Positions 47,394 to 56,800 of a stretch of 64,000 bases of DNA are shown one piece after another (the stretch's first letter is position 1; the number at the start of each line of letters is the position of its first letter). Location of the stretch: assembly GCF_007751715.1 (NCBI RefSeq), contig NZ_CP036292.1:5091339-5155338 (forward strand), read 5' to 3'. The DNA comes from Rosistilla oblonga. Lineage in GTDB: Bacteria; Planctomycetota; Planctomycetia; Pirellulales; Pirellulaceae. Made by a program: the position numbers and the translations under genes. The notes under the pieces were generated by a model that made no database searches, was not told the origin of the DNA, and saw only the letters and a list, made by a program, of their open reading frames with translations.

Positions 47394-47747
47394 TCACCAC
47401 TGCACAGGAAACCGATGCGATCCCGATTCCAGCTGCGGCAATACGGTATGCCGGACGACAGCCTTCAACGGCAGCGGAGCGTACAGATGCGGGAAAAGAT
47501 CGCCGCCGCGCGAGACCTCCCACCGCAACGCTTCGCCGAGCGAATCGGTGGCCACCTCGGCCAGGCTCAAGTCTCCCTGCCCGGCAAAATGCTTGGCGAC
47601 CGTCTCTTCCACCTGATGCTCGGCGGAGAAGTGGATAAATCCATCGGCAAGATCGATCGGTGCCCCAAGAAACTGGCCGTCGTTTTGGAAGGCTTGCCAC
47701 TGCGCCGGCGTCAGAATTTTGTAGATCAATGGATGTGGATCGTTCAT
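47394..47747 (-). CDS. DUF952 family protein
   Basis: A 117-residue protein of the DUF952 family: IYKILTPAQWQAFQNDGQF, LADGFIHFSAEHQVEETVA, then LRWEVSRGGDLFPHLYAPL. These Trp/His motifs are strongly conserved in the family. The reaction is unknown; the fold has been likened to ADP-ribosyl-type or small-molecule-binding proteins, without proof. It is 3 bp downstream of the amidohydrolase stop, same strand, so likely co-transcribed. Confidence 0.85.
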   Translation of the reverse strand: MNDPHPLIYKILTPAQWQAFQNDGQFLGAPIDLADGFIHFSAEHQVEETVAKHFAGQGDLSLAEVATDSLGEALRWEVSRGGDLFPHLYAPLPLKAVVRHTVLPQLESGSHRFPVQW

Positions 47748-47750
47748 CGC

Positions 47751-48989
47751 TTAAAGTTCTCCAAGAAGATTAGTTGGCTGTGCGTCCAGCAGCGTCTCCC
47801 ACAGCGAAGCCTCTGTCCGCGCGGCAGTTTTTAATACGAATAATTGGCCATTGGATCCGGACTGCAAGCGACCATAGTTCGGCCGGCCCAACGCGTCAGC
47901 TCCCTGCAGCGTCGCCATCGCAACGACGTCACGCGGATCGAGATCCTGCCGATGCAGCAGGAGATGGCGGACCTCGTTCCACAGATCGAGATCGGGATTC
48001 GACGCTCGCGAATCGGTTCCCAGAGCGACTCGCACACCGGCGGCCATCAAGTCGGCTACGGGATGTGGTGCATGATCGAAGAAGGCGTGGGTGCGCGGGC
48101 AATAGACGACCGACAACCGCTGGCGATGGCTGGCGATCGATTGGATCTCGTCGGCCGAGAGGTAGTTCCCGTGGACCAGCAGCCCACGCGGAGCGGTTGC
48201 GACGCGTTGGATCATCTGGTCGATTGAGATCGCCAGCGGATACTGTTCCAGTCCGGGCAGCCCCAGCGATTCGAAGGTCTCCCGCAGCGGACCGTCTCCG
48301 CTTTCGATAAACCTTCGCTCTTCGAGCGATTCGGCCAGATGAATCGCCAACGGAATCGAGTGGTTTCGAGCCCTGTCAATGCACGATTCCAATAGCGCCG
48401 GTGGGACGGAATAAGGAGCGTGCGGGCTGATTCCAAATTCGATCCGGTCGTTCCCACCATCAGCGATTTGAGTGTCGGCCCAGTCGAGCATTTCCTTGGA
48501 CCGGCCGGGCGAAAGCCCCAGCACTTCGCAGAAGCCGACGATCCGCAGGTCGCTGCCGCTGGCGAGGCTTTGCTGCGCAGCGACCGCTTCAAAAGGCCAC
48601 GGCTTCGTTGCGATCTCTCCCAATAGCGCCGTGCCGCCACGGACGACTTCGTCGATCCCCTTGAGTATCGCCGCCGTCCGCTGGTCCTGCGTCAATTGCT
48701 GTTGCCGCCGCGCGCGGACGACTTCGGGCAACCAATCGGCGATCGACATCCCCGCGGTCCCGATCGGCGCTGCCAAGTCGGAGAACTCCAGGTGCGTGTG
48801 CGCGTTGACAAGTCCCGGCAGGATCGCGGCATCGCCGAGGTCGATCAAATCGGTTTGGCCTTGATAGGGTTCAACCGCCGCGACGCGCCCCTCGACGATC
48901 GAGATCACGCCATCGTGGACGACGGGAGAGCAGAGAGGTACGATCCAGCGAGCGCGATATTTTTTTGAGGTCGTGTGGCTTGATGTCAT
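47751..48989 (-). CDS. Amidohydrolase of the TrzA/AtzA (aminohydrolase) type
   Basis: A 412-residue metal-dependent hydrolase from the ATG at 48989; the longer frame upstream has no family similarity. Metal ligands: His64 and His66 (NAHTHLEF), a His in IHLAES, a His in VHGNYLS and the Asp of LGTDSRASN. ISPHAPYSVPP is the substrate-side motif. The N-terminal beta-sandwich is present (RARWIVPLCSPVVHDG). Family members deaminate or dehalogenate purine-like rings, including aminodeoxyfutalosine in the menaquinone route; the substrate here is not determined. Divergent from a DNA glycosylase with only 8 bp between starts. Confidence 0.85.
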   Translation of the reverse strand: MTSSHTTSKKYRARWIVPLCSPVVHDGVISIVEGRVAAVEPYQGQTDLIDLGDAAILPGLVNAHTHLEFSDLAAPIGTAGMSIADWLPEVVRARRQQQLTQDQRTAAILKGIDEVVRGGTALLGEIATKPWPFEAVAAQQSLASGSDLRIVGFCEVLGLSPGRSKEMLDWADTQIADGGNDRIEFGISPHAPYSVPPALLESCIDRARNHSIPLAIHLAESLEERRFIESGDGPLRETFESLGLPGLEQYPLAISIDQMIQRVATAPRGLLVHGNYLSADEIQSIASHRQRLSVVYCPRTHAFFDHAPHPVADLMAAGVRVALGTDSRASNPDLDLWNEVRHLLLHRQDLDPRDVVAMATLQGADALGRPNYGRLQSGSNGQLFVLKTAARTEASLWETLLDAQPTNLLGEL

Positions 48990-48997
48990 GGCAAGAA

Positions 48998-49657
48998 ATG
49001 GGATTTGAAAAACAAACGACAAAGTGGCCGCGGCCGCTGGCCGAATCATTCTACCGCCGCCCGACCGCAATCGTCGCGAGGTCGTTGATCGGAAAGACGC
49101 TGTTGCATCGCAGCGACGATCGAATCGTTGGCGGTGTGATCGTGGAAACCGAAGCTTATCTGGCCGATGGCGATCCCGCCTGCCACGCAGCTCGCGGGAT
49201 GACGCCACGCAACGCGACGATGTTTGGGCCGCCAGGGCGACTGTACGTCTACACGATCCACGCCAAGTATTGCCTGAATGCAGTGACACAGCGAGCGGGC
49301 GTCGGCAGCGCGGTTCTAATTCGAGCGATCCAACCGCGTTGGGGCGTGCCGCAGATGCAACAGCGGCGCGGCCAGCAAGCGACCGATCGACTGTGTCGCG
49401 GCCCGTCGATGTTGTGCCAAGCGTTGGCGATCGACTTGCAACACGATGGCGTCTGCCTGACCGAAGACTCTTCGATCTGGATCGGCCGCGCCGTGGAGCG
49501 GATCGCAACCGAGAGGATCATCGCCGTCCCGCGGATCGGGATCTCGCAAGCGAAGGACCTGCCGCTGCGTTTCCTGTTGCAAGACAGCCCGTTTGTCAGC
49601 GGCCCCAAATACTGGCACCGCACCGGCGCTCGATCCCAATCGCCAACAAAGGGTTAG
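48998..49657 (+). CDS. 3-methyladenine DNA glycosylase (AAG/MPG family)
   Basis: A 219-residue base-excision enzyme that removes alkylated purines. Diagnostic stretch: LIGKTLLHR, then VIVETEAYLADGDPACHAAR (catalytic Glu in VETEAY), GMTPRNATMFGPPGRLYVYT, and LCRGPSMLCQALAIDLQHDG near the C-terminal half, with GISQAKDLPLRF at the end. Start chosen at 48998 to limit overlap with the divergent amidohydrolase; ATG 48983 or 48965 are possible. Residues after KYWHRT are variable. Confidence 0.87.
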   Translation: MGFEKQTTKWPRPLAESFYRRPTAIVARSLIGKTLLHRSDDRIVGGVIVETEAYLADGDPACHAARGMTPRNATMFGPPGRLYVYTIHAKYCLNAVTQRAGVGSAVLIRAIQPRWGVPQMQQRRGQQATDRLCRGPSMLCQALAIDLQHDGVCLTEDSSIWIGRAVERIATERIIAVPRIGISQAKDLPLRFLLQDSPFVSGPKYWHRTGARSQSPTKG

Positions 49658-49953
49658 CCATTCGCAACTCAGCAAATCTCAGCCCCCACGCATTTCGACG
49701 ACGAGTTCCCCCCGAAGCCTGCGACAGGACAATTTGTACGGCATCTGCGCCGAGCAGCGTTGGTCGCCTTTCGCTCCGCGAAAGCGCGGGGCGCAACGCA
49801 CTTTCGCGGAGCGAAAGGCGACAATCGGACTCATTCTAGCCCCCCAACCTCGTTTCGTTTATTTCGAACATTGCATTTACTGCGAATGCGATCTAAAGTG
49901 AACTAGAGGAACAATTTAAGAAGAACGAGGCTGCAACGCTTTGGGAGCCTAAC
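49658..49953. other. Intergenic region with hairpin repeat
   Basis: About 300 bp between the glycosylase and the first toxin-antitoxin pair. Its main content is the hairpin repeat at 49763-49822. The last 90 bp are AT-rich and probably hold the promoter of the antitoxin-toxin pair. No other gene or RNA was seen. Confidence 0.5.
49763..49822. repeat. Hairpin repeat GTCGCCTTTCGCTCCGCGAAAG, copy 1
   Basis: Near-perfect 22-base arms (49763-49784 and 49801-49822) around a GC-rich loop. A second copy with about two base differences lies at 51086-51147. The pair flanks the excisionase-like/PIN gene pair. Copies of this type are, from memory, scattered through planctomycete genomes. Confidence 0.85.
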
Positions 49954-50400
49954 ATGAGTGTGCTTGATGAAACGTTTGTCCCATCGGAAACCGATATCGC
50001 AAACGCAAAAGAGTTTAGCCGTGCGGTGGCCCGCGACATCGACCCCACCTCGGTCATAACGATCCAATCAACCGGAGACGGCCGGTCGATCGAGGTGCCC
50101 AAAAACGTATTCGATGTTTTGGTGAAAACCCTTGCGATCATGGCGGAAGGAAAGGCGTTCTCCTTGATCCCGGTCGACAAGGAATTAACCACTCAACAGG
50201 CGGCGGATATCTTGAACGTTTCACGCCCCTTCCTGAGCAAGGTGCTCGACTTGGGCGAGATTCCGCATCGTAAGGTCGGTAGAAATCGCCGGGTCAAATT
50301 CTGCGATCTGATCGAATACAAAAAGAAGCAGGAACAGTCGAGCAAAGCGGCATTGCAGTCTCTGGCCGATGAAGCACAGGAACTTGGCATGGGGTACTAG
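49954..50400 (+). CDS. Excisionase-type HTH protein, probable antitoxin
   Basis: A 148-residue protein. Residues 60-115 form a MerR/excisionase-type winged helix: KELTTQQAADILNVSRPFLS followed by KVLDLGEIPHRKVGRNRRVK, the HTH_17 pattern. The N-terminal 55 residues (SVLDETFVPSETDIANAKEF) are likely the toxin-binding part. It is 3 bp upstream of a PIN-domain gene, and this pairing is typical of type II toxin-antitoxin loci in which the HTH protein represses the operon. Confidence 0.82.
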   Translation: MSVLDETFVPSETDIANAKEFSRAVARDIDPTSVITIQSTGDGRSIEVPKNVFDVLVKTLAIMAEGKAFSLIPVDKELTTQQAADILNVSRPFLSKVLDLGEIPHRKVGRNRRVKFCDLIEYKKKQEQSSKAALQSLADEAQELGMGY

Positions 50401-50403
50401 ATT

Positions 50404-50973
50404 TTGTCTGGATTCACTTCGGTGTTGGATGCCTGCGTCTTGTACCCGGCTCCACTTCGCGATTTGCTACTCAGCCTCGCAGCGTCGGGGATATATCGCG
50501 CGAAGTGGTCGCAGAAAATTCACGATGAATGGACGCACAATCTGCTGCTGAAACGCCCCGACCTGGATGCCGAAAGATTACGACGAACGTGCGTGCAAAT
50601 GAATCTGGCAGTTCCCGACAGTTTGGTGACGGAATACGAAGCCTTAATCGATTCGCTCCACCTCAAAGATCCCGATGACCGGCATGTTCTTGCCGTTGCG
50701 ATCCGCTGCAACGCCGATTCGATCGTCACCTTCAACCAGAAGGATTTTGATGAGGCGGAGCTAAAGAAATATGGTTTGTATACGGAGCACCCAGACGAAT
50801 TCATTTCTAACATGCTCGAAGTCTACGCCCCCAACGTCCTTGCCGCAGTCCGCGAAATGCGCGCTCGCCTGAAGAACCCACCAGTCGAAGTGGCGGGATT
50901 TCTAGAAACACTCCGGCGCCAAGGCTTGCCACAAACCGTGCATATATTGTCTCGATACGCAAGCTCGCTTTAG
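50404..50973 (+). CDS. PIN-domain protein, probable VapC-like toxin
   Basis: A 189-residue protein starting at TTG 50404. The PIN fold is recognised by the first Asp in SVLDACVLYPAPLRDLLL, Glu in IHDEWTHNLL, the pair DPDDRHVLAVAIRC and the strand ADSIVTFNQKDF. These acidic residues would bind Mg2+ for RNA cleavage. The C-terminal 60 residues extend past the minimal PIN domain. Partner is the HTH protein immediately upstream; a free toxin without it would be unusual. Confidence 0.85.
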   Translation: MSGFTSVLDACVLYPAPLRDLLLSLAASGIYRAKWSQKIHDEWTHNLLLKRPDLDAERLRRTCVQMNLAVPDSLVTEYEALIDSLHLKDPDDRHVLAVAIRCNADSIVTFNQKDFDEAELKKYGLYTEHPDEFISNMLEVYAPNVLAAVREMRARLKNPPVEVAGFLETLRRQGLPQTVHILSRYASSL

Positions 50974-51085
50974 CACAACGTTATCAAGTCACCACACACG
51001 TCCATCTCCTTCTGTCGACCTATGATGTCGAGGAACAGCAAGTTCACCAAAGCGTGTGACGGGATAATCCACGCAGGTCAGTGTT

Positions 51086-51147
51086 GGTCGCCTTTCGTTC
51101 CGCGAAAGTGCGGGGGCGCTACGCACTTTCGCGGAGCGAAAGGCGAC
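51086..51147. repeat. Hairpin repeat GTCGCCTTTCG type, copy 2
   Basis: Arms GGTCGCCTTTCGTTCCGCG (continuing to 51112) and its complement ending at 51147, with one mismatch against copy 1 in the left arm. Together with 49763-49822 it brackets the toxin-antitoxin pair. Confidence 0.85.
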
Positions 51148-51190
51148 CATCGGACAGTGCGGCTTGGCAGTGGCAGGGGGAACGGGGCGC

Positions 51191-52450
51191 TTATTTTGCG
51201 GCGATGCAATAGAGGCGGCGGTCGCTGCGGATCAGGAGCATTCCGGGAGCGGTGGTCGGTGAGGAGCGGAAGATCTCGTCGCTGCCCGAACCGACTCGAT
51301 TGCGACTGACGATCTCCATCTTGCGGCCGATCTTCAAGACGTTCACCTCCCCCGTATCGCTGAGCATGTAGACCAATCCGCCAGCGAGAATCGGGGAACC
51401 CGAATAATTTCCTCCCAACCGTTGCTTGAACAATACGGTCCCATCGTGTGCGTCGTATCCGGTGACGACGCCCGCCATTCCAACTGCGACCAGCGTATCA
51501 CCAACGAGAATCGGCGATGGGAGATCGCGTCCGCCGCGGCGAGGCGTATGCCACGCCATATGCGTTTCGGTGACATCCCCTCTGCCGCCCGAGCGGACTG
51601 CGTAAACGTCTCCCGCTTTTCCATTGACCACGTAAACCAGCCCGTTGCCCACGACAGGCATCGGCGTGCCGCGACCGTTGAACCCGCGACAGTTCCACAG
51701 TGGTTGGCCGGTTTGGGGATTGTAGGCATTGATTCCAAATTCACCGTTCAGCAGCAGTTCGGCCCCTTCGGGCGTGACCGACAGCAGCGGCGTACTCCAA
51801 CCACCTCGAGGCGTATCGGCTCGCGGTTGCCGCCAGCGATCCTGCCCCGTCTGTTTGTCGACGGCTACAAGATAAGAGGCTCCCTGCGCATCGCAATTCT
51901 GAACGATGGTATCGCCGACAAAGATCGGCGAAGCACCAATTCCCCAAACGCCCGGAAAGCTGCCCAGTTCGCGCGACCAGAGCGGTTTGCCGTTCATGTC
52001 CAAGCAATGCAGACCGCCCGGACCAAAGAAGGCGGCGACGCAGGTGCCGTCGGTGGCACAACTAGGCGAGCCCCAGTTGTTCATCTTGTGAATCTGTTCC
52101 CCCGCACCAAGCGCGACGGGCGTGTCCCACAGCAGCTTCCCCGAACGGCGATCGACACACATCACATGTCGCTCGACCGCGCTGCCTTTCTGGACCGCAC
52201 CGGTCAAGAAAATCTTGTCGTCCCACATCACGGGAGACGAATGGCCGAGAACGGGCAAATCGGTCTGCCACAGGATCGAACTGGCATCCCACTGGACCGG
52301 AACGTTGGCATCGGGACTGTGCCCGTCGCCGGTGGGGCCACGGAATTCGCTCCATTGGCGATCCGCAGACCGATCGGCAGCCGATCCAAGGGAGCTCAGG
52401 AACAGGCAACTGCTGAGAACCAGCAATGCAAGACAGCGGATATTTTTCAT
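51191..52450 (-). CDS. Exported PQQ-like beta-propeller protein
   Basis: A 419-residue exported protein from the ATG at 52450, with CAGGAG 7-12 bases upstream. Signal peptide [20 protein letters not shown], cleavage near GSAAD. The mature part is a beta-propeller of PQQ/BamB-type blades, each with an AxDxxTGxxLW-like end (here [47 protein letters not shown]). The N-terminal [20 protein letters not shown] is frequent in planctomycete propeller proteins. No catalytic residues are evident, so a binding or scaffold role is likeliest. Confidence 0.87.
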   Translation of the reverse strand: MKNIRCLALLVLSSCLFLSSLGSAADRSADRQWSEFRGPTGDGHSPDANVPVQWDASSILWQTDLPVLGHSSPVMWDDKIFLTGAVQKGSAVERHVMCVDRRSGKLLWDTPVALGAGEQIHKMNNWGSPSCATDGTCVAAFFGPGGLHCLDMNGKPLWSRELGSFPGVWGIGASPIFVGDTIVQNCDAQGASYLVAVDKQTGQDRWRQPRADTPRGGWSTPLLSVTPEGAELLLNGEFGINAYNPQTGQPLWNCRGFNGRGTPMPVVGNGLVYVVNGKAGDVYAVRSGGRGDVTETHMAWHTPRRGGRDLPSPILVGDTLVAVGMAGVVTGYDAHDGTVLFKQRLGGNYSGSPILAGGLVYMLSDTGEVNVLKIGRKMEIVSRNRVGSGSDEIFRSSPTTAPGMLLIRSDRRLYCIAAK

Positions 52451-52659
52451 CGATGACTCCTGAATGGATGTCGGGCAGGCGTAGCAAAGGGCTTCCAGTA
52501 TACAAATTTCAGGGCGAACGAAAGGGACGCCCGCCCCCATGGCCGGCCTCGCCCGTTGATCCGCGTCGGTCGATCCATCACAATACCTGCAAACCGACGG
52601 TTCAAATCGTTTGGCCCCCCAACTTATTAGTTAACAAGATTTCTTTCAGGAGCAGATGC

Positions 52660-53664
52660 ATGGCCCGACCAGTCACTCTTTTCACAGGCCAATGGGCCGA
52701 CCTTGGCATTCAAGACCTGGCTCGCATGTGCAGCGAGTTCGGATACGACGGCATCGAACTTGCCTGCTGGGGCGACCACTTCGAAGTCGACCGCGCCAAC
52801 GCCGAGGACGACTACTGTGCGAAGAAACGCGAATTGCTGGACAGCCACGGCCTGCAATGCTTGGCGATCAGCGCTCACTTGGTCGGCCAAGCCGTTTGCG
52901 ACATCATCGACCAACGCCACCAATTGATCCTGCCCAGCTATGTCTGGGGCGATGGCGATCCAGCCGGCGTCAACGAACGCGCGATCGAAGAACTGAAGCA
53001 GACCGCGCGGGCGGCGCAGAAGATGGGCGTCAGCGTCGTCAACGGATTCACCGGATCGAGCATCTGGCATCTGCTGTATTCGTTCCCTCCCGTGTCGGCT
53101 CAAATGATCGACGACGGTTTTAAGCTGTTCGCCGATCGCTTCAATCCGATCCTGGACGTCTTCGCCGAGTGTGGTGTTAAGTTTGCATTGGAGGTTCATC
53201 CGACCGAGATCGCATTCGACATCCACACCGCTCAGCGAGCCCTCGAAGCGTTGGATCACCGTCCCGAGTTCGGATTCAATTTCGATCCGAGCCACTTGAT
53301 CTGGCAGGGCATGGATCCTGAAAAGTTCATCCGCGCGTTCCCCGACCGGATCTACCACGTTCACGTCAAAGACGCGATCGTCAAGCTGGACGGCACATCG
53401 GGCATCCTGTCGAGCCACATCAACTTTGGCGATCATCGTCGCGGTTGGGATTTCCGATCGCCAGGTCGCGGCGGCGTCAACTTCGAAGAGATCATCCGCG
53501 CGTTGAACGACATCGATTACCAAGGACCGCTGTCGATCGAATGGGAAGACAGCGGCATGGAACGCTGCTTCGGAGCGACCGAAGCTTGCAAGTTCACCAA
53601 AGAGTTGGACTTTGCTCCCAGCGGACGCGCGTTCGATCAAGCGTTTGAAGACGGCAACGCGTAG
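52660..53664 (+). CDS. Sugar phosphate isomerase/epimerase (xylose isomerase-like TIM barrel)
   Basis: A 334-residue TIM barrel from ATG 52660, preceded by AGGAG at 52648-52652. Metal/substrate ligands fall in [11 protein letters not shown] (Glu), [13 protein letters not shown] (Asp/His), [10 protein letters not shown] (His) and [10 protein letters not shown] (Glu). Family members isomerise or epimerise sugars, inosose or hydroxypyruvate, so no substrate is given. It ends with a 28-bp overlap into a convergent small gene. Confidence 0.87.
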   Translation: MARPVTLFTGQWADLGIQDLARMCSEFGYDGIELACWGDHFEVDRANAEDDYCAKKRELLDSHGLQCLAISAHLVGQAVCDIIDQRHQLILPSYVWGDGDPAGVNERAIEELKQTARAAQKMGVSVVNGFTGSSIWHLLYSFPPVSAQMIDDGFKLFADRFNPILDVFAECGVKFALEVHPTEIAFDIHTAQRALEALDHRPEFGFNFDPSHLIWQGMDPEKFIRAFPDRIYHVHVKDAIVKLDGTSGILSSHINFGDHRRGWDFRSPGRGGVNFEEIIRALNDIDYQGPLSIEWEDSGMERCFGATEACKFTKELDFAPSGRAFDQAFEDGNA

Positions 53665-54005
53665 CCCTCGGGTAACACGCCCTCTTCACAGCGCTGTCCA
53701 CCGGGGCAGCGCATCAGATAGCTGACCGATAACAACTGAACCCCCGCGATCAACGCGGGGTGCAGGCTGGCGACAAAGTCGACGCAGGCGGTCAGCGCCG
53801 GCAGCGACCGATTGTCCGGCGTCACCGCAGCGGTCTCGGCAAGCAGAGATCGATTCCAATAAGCGGTGTTCTCCCAGCCCCGATTCGTGCGACGCCAACC
53901 GTCGGCGACCACGCGATACGAATCTTCTCGCGCCATCGGCAACTGAGGTCCCGACGCTTCGGTCGGATGGCCGATCGCTAAGAGCAAGAAGATGAGGAAG
54001 GTCAT
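53637..54005 (-). CDS. Small exported protein, function unknown
   Basis: 122 residues from ATG 54005, beginning with a signal peptide ([19 protein letters not shown]). The mature part contains [19 protein letters not shown] and a C-terminal Cys pair ([10 protein letters not shown]). The frame overlaps the isomerase end by 28 bp on the opposite strand, which is unusual but possible. No known family was recognised; the consistent signal peptide and Trp-rich motif argue for a real gene. Confidence 0.5.
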   Translation of the reverse strand: MTFLIFLLLAIGHPTEASGPQLPMAREDSYRVVADGWRRTNRGWENTAYWNRSLLAETAAVTPDNRSLPALTACVDFVASLHPALIAGVQLLSVSYLMRCPGGQRCEEGVLPEGYALPSSNA

Positions 54006-54333
54006 TTCGGGATGCGAGGGTTGGAAGGGAGGGGAATGACGCATGGCTGAAGAAGCAGCCAGCGTGCCAACGCCGCCTCAACCTAATCCCCTTCGAAATG
54101 CAACCGGTTGCAGTGCAACGACTTACCGCATCCGGGCAGCTTGCCACGCCATCGCGGTCGTTGCATTCTGGCAACACTCTGCGGTCCACCTTGGTGCCGA
54201 AAAAGCAACGATGATGCGTTGGATCAACACCGCAAAGGTCGCCCGGCAATCGCGGTTCCATTGATTGGTGCGGGGGGCAAATTCTGGTAGGCTTGACGAT
54301 CGCATTGCTGACAACTTCAACGAGGAATGAACG
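54006..54333. other. Gene-poor stretch before the PfkB gene
   Basis: About 330 bp upstream of the kinase. Several short frames run through it, none with a recognised motif or good codon pattern. GAGG at 54323-54326 is the likely ribosome-binding site for the next gene. Confidence 0.4.
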
Positions 54334-55239
54334 ATTAAGACCTCTCATCCCGAACGCCGACCTCTGATCGTTGGCGAAGTGCTGTTTGATAACTTTCCCG
54401 ATGGCCAGTCAATCTTGGGCGGGGCTCCGTTCAACGTGGCTTGGAATCTGCAAGGCTTTGGAATGGAGCCGGAGTTTGTCTCGGCGATCGGCGACGACGA
54501 TGCGGGACGGCGGATTACCGAGCGGATGCAAGCGTGGCAGATGTCGACCACTGGGATGCAAACCAACGAGCACCCGACCGGCGAAGTTCAGGTGCAGTTT
54601 CAAGATGGCCAACCGTCGTATGAGATCGTCCCGGACCGGGCGTTCGATTTCTTGAAGATGCCCGAGTTTCCTGTCACCTCGTCCGGGTTTGCCCTGTTGT
54701 ATCTCGGCAGCTTGGCCAGCCGGAATGCCGTCAGCCGCGACACGATCCGGCAGATCATCGCCGAAAGCGACCTGCCGCGGTTTGTCGACATCAACATCCG
54801 CCAGCCATGGTTCGAGAAGAAGTGGCTGCACACGCTGCTGCACGGAGCGCATTGGGTCAAGTTGAGCGATGAAGAGCTTTCGGAATTAACCGACACGCCC
54901 TGCAAGACCGCCGACGAAATCCGTGCGGGCGCGCAGCGTTTGGGTGTCGAATATGGCGGGGAGAACTTCTTTGTCACCTGCGGCTCGCGCGGCGCCTACG
55001 CTATCACCGGCGGTGAATTGATCGTCGCCGACGCCCCCACTCCCAATCCGATGCGTGACACCGTTGGTGCGGGAGACGCCTTTGCCGCGACGACCATTTA
55101 CGGTCTATTGAGCGGATGGGATTTGCAACGCACAATCCGTACCGCAACGCGTTTCGCATCGCGTGTCTGTGGGCTCACTGGGGCAACCTCCGACGATGCG
55201 ACCCTGTACCAATCGGTGAACGATGGACTGGCTACTTGA
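54334..55239 (+). CDS. PfkB-family carbohydrate kinase (fructokinase-like)
   Basis: Sugar kinase of the ribokinase fold, 301 residues if translation starts at ATT 54334. The GGAPFNVAWNLQGFG and DTVGAGDAFAATTIYGLL motifs (catalytic Asp in GAGD) are diagnostic. The first strand PLIVGEVLFDNFPDG is encoded before the only standard start (GTG 54379), which would cut off its beginning; an ATT start with GAGG about 7 bases upstream would restore it. An ATG at 54327 is in another frame and stops after three codons, so a frameshift is the alternative. The gene overlaps the ceramidase-like gene by 17 bp. Confidence 0.82.
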   Translation: MKTSHPERRPLIVGEVLFDNFPDGQSILGGAPFNVAWNLQGFGMEPEFVSAIGDDDAGRRITERMQAWQMSTTGMQTNEHPTGEVQVQFQDGQPSYEIVPDRAFDFLKMPEFPVTSSGFALLYLGSLASRNAVSRDTIRQIIAESDLPRFVDINIRQPWFEKKWLHTLLHGAHWVKLSDEELSELTDTPCKTADEIRAGAQRLGVEYGGENFFVTCGSRGAYAITGGELIVADAPTPNPMRDTVGAGDAFAATTIYGLLSGWDLQRTIRTATRFASRVCGLTGATSDDATLYQSVNDGLAT

Positions 55240-55897
55240 ACCCGCCCGGATGCAGTTTTGTGAACGGACGCTCGACGGACCGATCAAACATCCGGCCGAC
55301 ACGTGGACCAACATCGGTCCGCTGGTCGCCGGCATCTTTATCCTGATCTACGCCAACCGCCCGTTGGAACGACTGCTGGGAGTCGCCGCGATCTGGACCG
55401 GCCTCGCGTCGGGCTACTTCCACGCATCCAACACGATCCTTGGCGAGACCTTGGATCTCAGCGGGATGTTCATGTTCATCTTGAGCATCGCCGCGCTGCA
55501 ACAACACCGCAGCGATCCCAATCGGCCGGGGCAACGGCTGCTGATCGCGATCGTTCTGGTCGGCTCGCTTATCCTGACCGTTCTCTCTTCGTTTTCGACA
55601 GCCTTTGCCAGCCCGATGTTTGCCGTGATCGTGGTGATCGTGGTCGCTCGCGGCCTGTACGACAGCATGCTCACCCGCTGGGCCTACGCGATGGTGATCA
55701 CGTTTCTGATCGCCTGGGGCTTCTGGTGGTTGGACTTTATGCACATCGTCTGCCATCCCGACAACCACATCCTGACCGGCCATGGACTCTGGCATCTGCT
55801 CAACGGTGTCGTCTTCTGGTGTGCCTTCCGACACTACCAAAGCACGATGCCAGATCCAGCGACCGAATTAGCGGAAGATCGGCAGCAAGGCGATTAG
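55223..55897 (+). CDS. Alkaline ceramidase-like membrane protein
   Basis: A 224-residue membrane protein with seven hydrophobic segments. Zinc-type His/Asp residues are in ASGYFHASNT and GHGLWHLLNG, with the WTNIGPLVAG and DWLLEPARMQFCE N-terminal pattern, as in the alkaline ceramidase (CREST) family. In eukaryotes these hydrolyse ceramide; a bacterial lipid amide substrate is possible but unproven. Co-transcription with the kinase is likely from the 17-bp overlap. Confidence 0.75.
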   Translation: MDWLLEPARMQFCERTLDGPIKHPADTWTNIGPLVAGIFILIYANRPLERLLGVAAIWTGLASGYFHASNTILGETLDLSGMFMFILSIAALQQHRSDPNRPGQRLLIAIVLVGSLILTVLSSFSTAFASPMFAVIVVIVVARGLYDSMLTRWAYAMVITFLIAWGFWWLDFMHIVCHPDNHILTGHGLWHLLNGVVFWCAFRHYQSTMPDPATELAEDRQQGD

Positions 55898-55901
55898 CTC
55901 A

Positions 55902-56762
55902 TCAGTCGATTTCTGCAGCCAATTCGATCAGTGCCTGAGCCAACCGCGGGTCGGGCCCTAGTCGATCGACCGCAATCCAGCGTCGATCCCCATGCCGATC
56001 CGCAGCCGCATCGATCATCTGCACTACGCGTTGGTTCAGATCGCCCTGAAACAGCAGGTGCGGCTGGACCACGATCGTATCGATCTCGGGAAGCTGAGCG
56101 ACTTCGTCCAACACCGAAGCGAGATCGGGCCGTGCCATCGCCACAAACCCTGTGCGAACAACTGCCGGCCGCAGCGATTGACCACGCAATTCGCTGAAGC
56201 GATACATCTCTGCCGTTGCGCCGTCGTCCAGACTGCCGCGGCCGACCATCACCAGCGCCGTCCGCGCCAGATCGACTCCGCCCGCTGCATCGATCGCCTG
56301 CTGAGCTCGGATCGCCGACAGCTCCAACAATTTGGGATGGCACTGCAACGGCGGCGTCTGCACAAACGGCAGCCCACGCCTCCCGCCGATTGCCGCATCG
56401 CAAGCCGCCTGCAACTCCTCGGGGATGTCCCGCTTGGCGTGCCCCGCAGCGAACAAGAGCAACGGCACCGCATAGATGCCGTCGACATTTGATGCGACCA
56501 TCCGCTGCCACGCCTCGCCGATCGTCGGCTGCTGCAGCTCCAAGAAACAGGCTTCGACAGGTGCCGGAGCGAGCAGTTGCCCCAGCACCGCTCCCAGCTG
56601 TAAGAACTCCTTCGTCCCGTCGAGGTCCCGCGTTCCATGGCCTATCAACAGATACCCCGGCCGCGTGCAAGCTTGCATCGCGGCGGGTGAGGCATCATGA
56701 GAGACCTGTCGATGCGGGTCCGAGGATTCCGGCGTTTTCAATGTCTTGCCCTTTCGCGGCAA
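55902..56762 (-). CDS. CbiX-type sirohydrochlorin cobaltochelatase-like protein
   Basis: A 286-residue protein with two related chelatase halves. The first has LLIGHGTRDLDGTKEF (metal His) and LLFAAGHAKRDIPEEL (second metal His); the second has the remnant VMVGRGSLDDGATAEM and QPHLLFQGDLN. This is the layout of long CbiX proteins that insert Co2+ into sirohydrochlorin. The first 35 residues are a variable extension, so an internal start is possible. It converges with the ceramidase-like gene, 4 bp apart. No other cobalamin gene is in the window. Confidence 0.85.
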   Translation of the reverse strand: MPRKGKTLKTPESSDPHRQVSHDASPAAMQACTRPGYLLIGHGTRDLDGTKEFLQLGAVLGQLLAPAPVEACFLELQQPTIGEAWQRMVASNVDGIYAVPLLLFAAGHAKRDIPEELQAACDAAIGGRRGLPFVQTPPLQCHPKLLELSAIRAQQAIDAAGGVDLARTALVMVGRGSLDDGATAEMYRFSELRGQSLRPAVVRTGFVAMARPDLASVLDEVAQLPEIDTIVVQPHLLFQGDLNQRVVQMIDAAADRHGDRRWIAVDRLGPDPRLAQALIELAAEID

Positions 56763-56800
56763 TGCGGGGATGAAGAGCGAAAGGGCGGAAAACGAACCGA

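Noticed and set aside
48990-49508. N-terminal extension of the amidohydrolase frame
   Set aside because: The frame is open for another 170 codons, but the translation is Arg/Ser-rich without similarity and it lies antisense to the glycosylase.
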